Source of the DNA: Microdochium bolleyi
Lineage: Eukaryota; Ascomycota; Sordariomycetes; Xylariales; Microdochiaceae
Assembly: GCA_001566295.1 (NCBI GenBank)
Contig: KQ964245.1
Coordinates: forward strand, 1,369,524 to 1,433,523
DNA length: 64,000 bases
Direction of reading: 5' to 3'
Both the position numbers and the translations under genes were made by a program. The notes below the pieces were generated by a model that saw only the letters and a program-made list of their open reading frames with translations, searched no databases and was not told where the DNA came from. Positions within the stretch are counted from its first letter, which is position 1. Each line of letters opens with the position of its first letter. Positions 58,801 to 64,000 of the stretch are shown in pieces.

Positions 58801-61800
58801 CCATAGCATTGCGCCGCAGTGAGCAAGGTAGGTACTGTATTGGGTTGACTTGACAGGCTGCCACTCTGTTAAAAATGTGTCGTTCGCCTTGTCATCAAAA
58901 TAAGGTATCACAACACACCCGGTGACAGGAATGTGCTAACTTGAAATCCACAAACAGACTTCCTTTGTTGATATTGCGTGTATGACAATGCAGTCAGTAG
59001 CCAATTCAACCCTGGGCAACGCGCAGCTCCAACGATCTTTTCGACTCTTATGGCAAGACCTTGCTCGCTGACCTGGACCGTGCAGTGTTGTGTTCAAACC
59101 CGGGGCCCAATGCCTCAGCAACGCTGACAAGGCTGGCTTGCCATGACCTCTCCGCTGGGTGTTGACTGGGCTGTGTCCGTGCAACTTTGGATACTAGAAG
59201 GTATGCTGGCTCGCGAGACATGACTTGGATCCCGTATCACGTACCTAATTGCTGCGGTTGGGTCCCGAGCCTTGGTTTAGCTCGATACTGCACCAGACTT
59301 CGAGGGCGGCACTTGTCCTGGGTCATGAACCTAAGTGCCGAAAGCGTTCACTATTCGGGCTGCAATTCTGCTGTATGCCGTTCATCACAAATGCCACCAG
59401 TCAGGGCTGTGATATGTGGCCAAAGACCCAAATTGCACCGTGCATTTTGCATGAGACCGATCGGATTGGCGGATGAAACAATGCCAGGAATGTCTCGAGA
59501 ATGAATGGGCGAGACTTGGGAGTCGTTGAAAAGTATGTTACGACTCCGTGCGAACTAGGCCCAAGATCGCAGTCGGTCGCACATATACCTACCTTGATGA
59601 GCCTCGCGGGAAGTGATCTCGTGATGAAGAGGCGTAACGTGGCACGGCATGACGACAAGGCGGATGAGCTGGCTGCCAGCGCTTGCACGACCGCCGCAGC
59701 AGTTCAATAAACATCTGAGGGTGCTGTGAGACTGCTTTGTCGGTAGCTCTTCCCAGATGGCCGAGGAGTGACTTTCTCGCCATGTGTCTGAGCATTCTTT
59801 CGAAGATCACCGAACAGGTAGCAGATCCTTCAGAGAATGAGCCGGTTTGGGATCATCGAGCGCCGCAGCCAATAGTCAGAGCTTGACTGATGACGAGGCC
59901 TGCATGCAAATGTGCCATGCCGCAGATCTGGACCTTGATTGTGCGAAGAGGCGCGCCTCGTGGAGGTGAGGCTGGAACACTGCAGGACGACTAACGTTAG
60001 TGCAACAAGGAAAGCCAGAAGGATGCAGCCAGGCGGAGCACGAATTAAACATTGGTGCCATGCCGTGTCAAAAGCCGAGTCAAGACAAAATGCCATGCCA
60101 CGACGGCTGGAGTAAGCAGTAGGCGTTGGGTCAGTACCCAGGGTCCTTTGCTAGAGTCGAGGCAGTGACTTGTAATCTGCCTCAACGGCAAAAGGGATGG
60201 TTGAGAGTTGGTTGGGAGAACCCTGCAGGGAGATAGCGCCTGTTACAGCATCCGAGGACTCTGACGTGGACCATTGTCAGCCGTTCGCCAATTGATTCTC
60301 GCCCAGCTGAAGATAGCCGGACATGGCGTTATTTCCAGGGACCTTGGAGTCTGTTGGCCTGCGGGCACTAAAGGGGGTGTCGTAGCCGAGGCGCCCAGCG
60401 TGTGTCGTCAACGACTGGACGAGAGGAGTTTGTTGGTCGTCCACAATACGATGTGCTGACGCCCTGCCCAGAGACATTCGAGACAGGAAGGAACCATGAG
60501 CTTACACCCGTCCATGGATGTGCTGTAGGTACCACCGGGGGCAAGGTTTGAGATGCGCAGGTCCGATCAGGATGCGACGACCGGGGCTCGCAGGCGAGCT
60601 TGTCTTCTTTCGGCAAGCCTTGCTGAAGATTGCCTGCAGACATGGACTGTATCTACTCTAGGGTAGTCGACTTATGGCTGGCTGAGATCTCGACAGCACT
60701 CTCCCGAGCGAGGCTTCAAAGGTTGAGTTCGGCCTTGCGTGCGTAGCACTGCGCAAGGTAGATACGTGCCGTGGGGGCAGACTCGCACATGACACGCCGT
60801 AACAGTCTGCCATATGTCGCGAGCTACATGAAAAGGAAAGGGAGAAAGAAAAACCACCCAAAAGAGGCTTGGTTCTCCATCGCGGCCCACGCTGTATCGC
60901 GGTAATTACGCAAGAGTTCAGATGCAGTCGGTCGACCGCCGTTGCGTGCTCGGCGCTCTGCCTGTGCGCGTCCTGCGTACTGTACGGGGCAGCCTGGCCT
61001 GATGGAGGCATGTGGACAGGCGACGGGGACGCGACGGCGCGGGCTGGTGGGCATCACAGGCTGCATAACACGACATGACGCCCCTGCGATTGGCGCGGAG
61101 CCCGCCTGGGGCCTGTCGGGGGCCTGTCTCCGCCCCTGGCCTGTCTTATTACTATTGTTACGGACGACGCTGGTGTCCCAGACCGACTGGCTCAGGCCGC
61201 CAGGCGCTCTCGGATCGACAGCCAATGTGCATCGGCAAACTCTCTGGCTGGGTGCTGCTGCGAGGGGGAAACGCCGGCTGCATTGCGTGCATACTGCGTG
61301 CGTGCTCCGTACCTGGGAACCAGAGGAGAGGCCGTGGCTGCCCGTAGTGGCCCAGCCGGAATGGAGACCCTGGCACAGCCTTCTTAGCTCGGTTGCTGTT
61401 ATTGTCAGAAACCCGTTATGGAGTCGGCTGTTATTGTTGTTATTATTCCTGCCGCCGCCGACATTCATGCGCAGGCCGGCCATGTTTTTACGCCCTGCCA
61501 CGGCTGCAGCCAGGCCGCCCGTGTCCCGCAAATAATCAATTGTTTATTATTGTGCTGCAACTGTGTTCCTGGCCTGCTGCACGGCGCATCGCGGCCATCG
61601 AGTAAACATCCCGGCCTCCCGCTCCCCGTCTCGTGGTGTCGAGGTGATGCTCGCCCATTCCTTGCACCAAGTCGCACGCCCCCGGTAGCGTTTCTTTTTT
61701 TCTTCCCTGCTGTTGTCTGACCAGACGACGTCTGGCTCTGACTCTTGTCCGGCGGCTCATTGCACTTGCCGTTGTCCGCACCGCAGCTGAGCTGCCTCTT

Positions 61801-62357
61801 TGACCTGTCCCGTCTCGCGTGTGCACAAGCTCGGCCTGCGGCGTCTTGTCCCCTTCATCTCCGCCACCTCCAGTCTGGACTTTTCCAGGGCTGGACTGTC
61901 CGAAGTCTCTTGCCTGCTGCTGGTGCCCTCGAGCTCTTCGTTCTTTCTTTCCTCCGTTGGCATCGTTTCTGTCCACCCACTGCGACAAACAGGCAATCGC
62001 CTGCCTCGGCTCTCTGGCACCGCAGCCCGCTCAAAGCCAGTCCTCCGCAAGGTTCGGCCGCCGCCCTCAGACGCCGCCCTCCGCCTCTGGAGCACAGCTG
62101 CGCCAGCACCAGCACCTTGGCATCAGCATCTCCAGAGCCCGGTCTCGCGTCCTCTGCATTGCTAGTTGTGACGTGCCGGATCCTCTTTTACACCACACTG
62201 GCCTGTCCTGTCCCGCCCACCGGACCGTCCTCCTCCAGAAGTCCACGAGCTGCCAACAATGGTCACGAGCACCCGAGTCAGCACCGGCTATCTCTCCTCC
62301 CACCACGTCGCCCTGGCCCAGAGCCTCCGGCCGTCCTCCTAGAACCTCTCTGCAGAC
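55860..62357. other. 6.5 kb without a supportable gene
   Basis: The GCN20 promoter is at the left and the pyrimidine-rich leader of the edge gene is at the right (about 61740-62357). It holds a (GT)10 microsatellite at 56892-56911 and TTATTG-rich runs near 61400-61450. The longest open frame (57706-58743) has no recognisable domain and is judged chance. No tRNA fold was convincing. Confidence 0.45.
56892..56911. repeat. (GT)10 microsatellite
   Basis: Ten perfect GT units in non-coding DNA, seen directly. Confidence 0.9.
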
Positions 62358-64000
62358 ATGCAGGCCATTCCGAGCGTGAGTAGACCAGGCATCTTCTTTT
62401 CACCTCTTCAGTTGTGGTTCTCTTTGGCCGGCCATCAGGAACCAACAATGCTTGCTGGTGGTGTCTGGCTCGTCATGGGCCTTTTGCAGGGCGGACATAT
62501 GGGACCGTTGCTGTGCTCGATCGGGCAGGCCCCACGAACCCGGCTGCCGCTGAAACCACACCAAATCTGCAAAGGTTAAGCCTTTGCCATCGTCCATCAC
62601 CTACATCCCCTCGACAGTCCCTTGCACTGTCCACTCTGTCTATCTTTTGGAATTGTTCTTGTCGCCAGCCCATGGCTTCTGCGTCTAGACCCCCATACTG
62701 ACCAGACCTGCTTGCTCCAGCTGATTGGAAGCGGCACTGCAGTCGCTGCAGCGACTACCGGCTTTGCTTTCGGGCAATTTGCTGACGGTCAGATTGCGGA
62801 CGCGGAATCGCCAAAGAGGAGGTCGTTTCCCGTCCCCAACTTCGCTAGCCGGCCAGAGTCCATAACGAAGACTGGTAACAAGCATACTGCTTCGCCATAT
62901 GTTGTAGAAAGCAGACCCCCTTCGTCGCCAACTGTGCTCGTGCAGCAACAGTCGTCAACGTCCTCCGTCAACCCCTCCCCTCCACAACCACGCCAGTCCT
63001 CCGACGCTCGGCTCACCCCTCCACGGTCTTCCAGTCGCCGTCCCCCGACAACAGGCTCGAGGCTGCTTGGAGAAAACGGCCACGCTGAGCCCCGGGACTC
63101 CCTCTCGTCGAACGGCTCGTGGCTGCGTCGTCTTCCACTGCGCCCATTATCCCAGCACGGCAGTCTACGCTCCAGCGTCGGCCAGGACACAAACTCGATA
63201 GCGTTCTCGTACGCCTCCGGTGCACCCATTCTCGCCAGCTCCAGAAACCAGGCTGTAATACTACCGCCGAACAAGCTTGTGAAGAGGGCCTCTGCTGCCA
63301 ACAGCGCAGACCCAATCGCGGCTGCACAGCTTGGGTACAAGCCCCAGCTGACATTGCGAAGACCAGCAACAAGTCACCAGCGATCGGCAACACTACAGCA
63401 GCAGATCGACGTTGAGGCGCTTTCCGCATCACTCAACAGCACGTCATTCGACGCCCAGACGAAATCACGGGCGCAAACCTTGGCAGACACACAACGTGAT
63501 CCTGTCAGTGGCGCCTCGAGCGCGGAGCCCTCTTGGAAGTCATTCTGGCACATTCGGATCGGACGACAGATCGCAAAGGCCTCCACATTCCGCCCGGCAG
63601 AAGGCAGCGGACAAGGTGGGGTCAAACGAATTTGTCTCGAAGAGCATACGCCATCATATGTATACCTGGTGAAGCCAAGGAAGGTGATGATGGTTGCCGA
63701 GCAGAGCAGTCTGCCGGACGACACGAGAGAGTCCCCACCTACTGATGCCAGCCCGCTGGCATCCAACAAGTCGAGTGTCTCCCCTGATAGGACCCCGTCC
63801 AAAGCTCCTCGACGCTCCAGCTCCCTCAACTTCTCGTCACCGACGAGTTGGATTTCCAAAACTGGCAGCATCCGGCGACGGAAGCGTGGAGACGCGGCAA
63901 CTGGGGCAAAGAGAACTGTATCAGGCCCAATGGAGTCAGGGCAGCCGTCTTCGCCGCTGAAGGAGGAGCCTGCTGGAAACTCTCCTGTTCTTGGAAGGCA
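62358..64000 (+). CDS. Unrecognised Ser/Pro-rich protein, 5' part, runs off the right edge
   Basis: Exon 1 is proposed at 62358-62375 (MQAIPS), ending at GTGAGT; exon 2 begins at 62721 after CTCCAG and stays open without a stop to 64000, at least 426 further codons. The join reads MQAIPS/LIGSGTAVAA. The N-terminus is hydrophobic and Gly/Ala-rich (about 7-30), possibly a membrane or targeting segment. It is followed by Ser/Pro/Arg-rich disordered sequence and a more structured stretch around SWKSFWHIRIGRQIAKAS (about 370-390). The 345-nt intron is long for this locus, so another small exon or a different start is possible. A 1.28-kb open frame with coherent codon use makes a real gene likely. 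I do not recognise the family. Confidence 0.65.

Noticed and set aside
59060..59110. GTGTTCAAACCC, tRNA B-box-like
   Set aside because: Upstream sequence does not fold into a tRNA.
61745..62383. 212-codon open frame before the right-edge gene
   Set aside because: It lies in a pyrimidine-rich leader and consists almost entirely of Ser/Pro/Leu/Arg codons.

Overview
This window is nuclear DNA from a filamentous ascomycete (Pezizomycotina), most likely a Sordariomycete. The signs are GC-rich coding sequence; short GT-AG introns (about 50-130 nt) with CTAAC/CTGAC-type branch sites; a seven-exon beta-tubulin gene with very short first exons; and family-typical fungal proteins (AP-1 bZIP factor, secreted neutral ceramidase, GH3/GH31 glycosidases). 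The species cannot be named from the sequence alone. I see no transposon, rRNA, tRNA, CRISPR or viral gene. Gene models were joined from reading frames, splice sites and family knowledge, and no alignment was run.

Layout. 1-4 kb: a possible gene edge leaving on the left, and a small predicted mitochondrial membrane protein (1004-1354). 4-14 kb: a carbohydrate and lipid block with a secreted neutral ceramidase (4077-6557, +), a secreted GH3 glycosidase (6854-9903, -) and a divergent cytosolic GH31 alpha-xylosidase (11222-13745, +) sharing a 1.3 kb intergenic region. 14-20.3 kb: one very large gene (14085-20314, -) joining a seven-helix membrane domain to a tail of about 1,770 residues with many Leu-Trp motifs. 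22-24 kb: an AP-1/Yap1-type oxidative-stress regulator.

26.8-44 kb: dense housekeeping genes. These are a BSD-domain protein, TSR2, an HSL-type alpha/beta hydrolase with a long tail, mitochondrial ribosomal protein mL41, UTP14, a GPATCH1-like G-patch protein and beta-tubulin. TSR2, UTP14 and mL41 all serve ribosome production. 50-56 kb: an STK32/YANK-type kinase and the ABCF protein GCN20. At the right edge (62358-64000) a large unrecognised gene starts and runs out of the window.

Two stretches of about 6.4 kb (43.9-50.2 and 55.9-62.4 kb) and several of 1-3 kb hold no gene I can support. The most unusual object is the 2,036-residue seven-helix/Leu-Trp tail protein, whose unity rests on a 53-nt intron that I infer from splice signals and reading frame.
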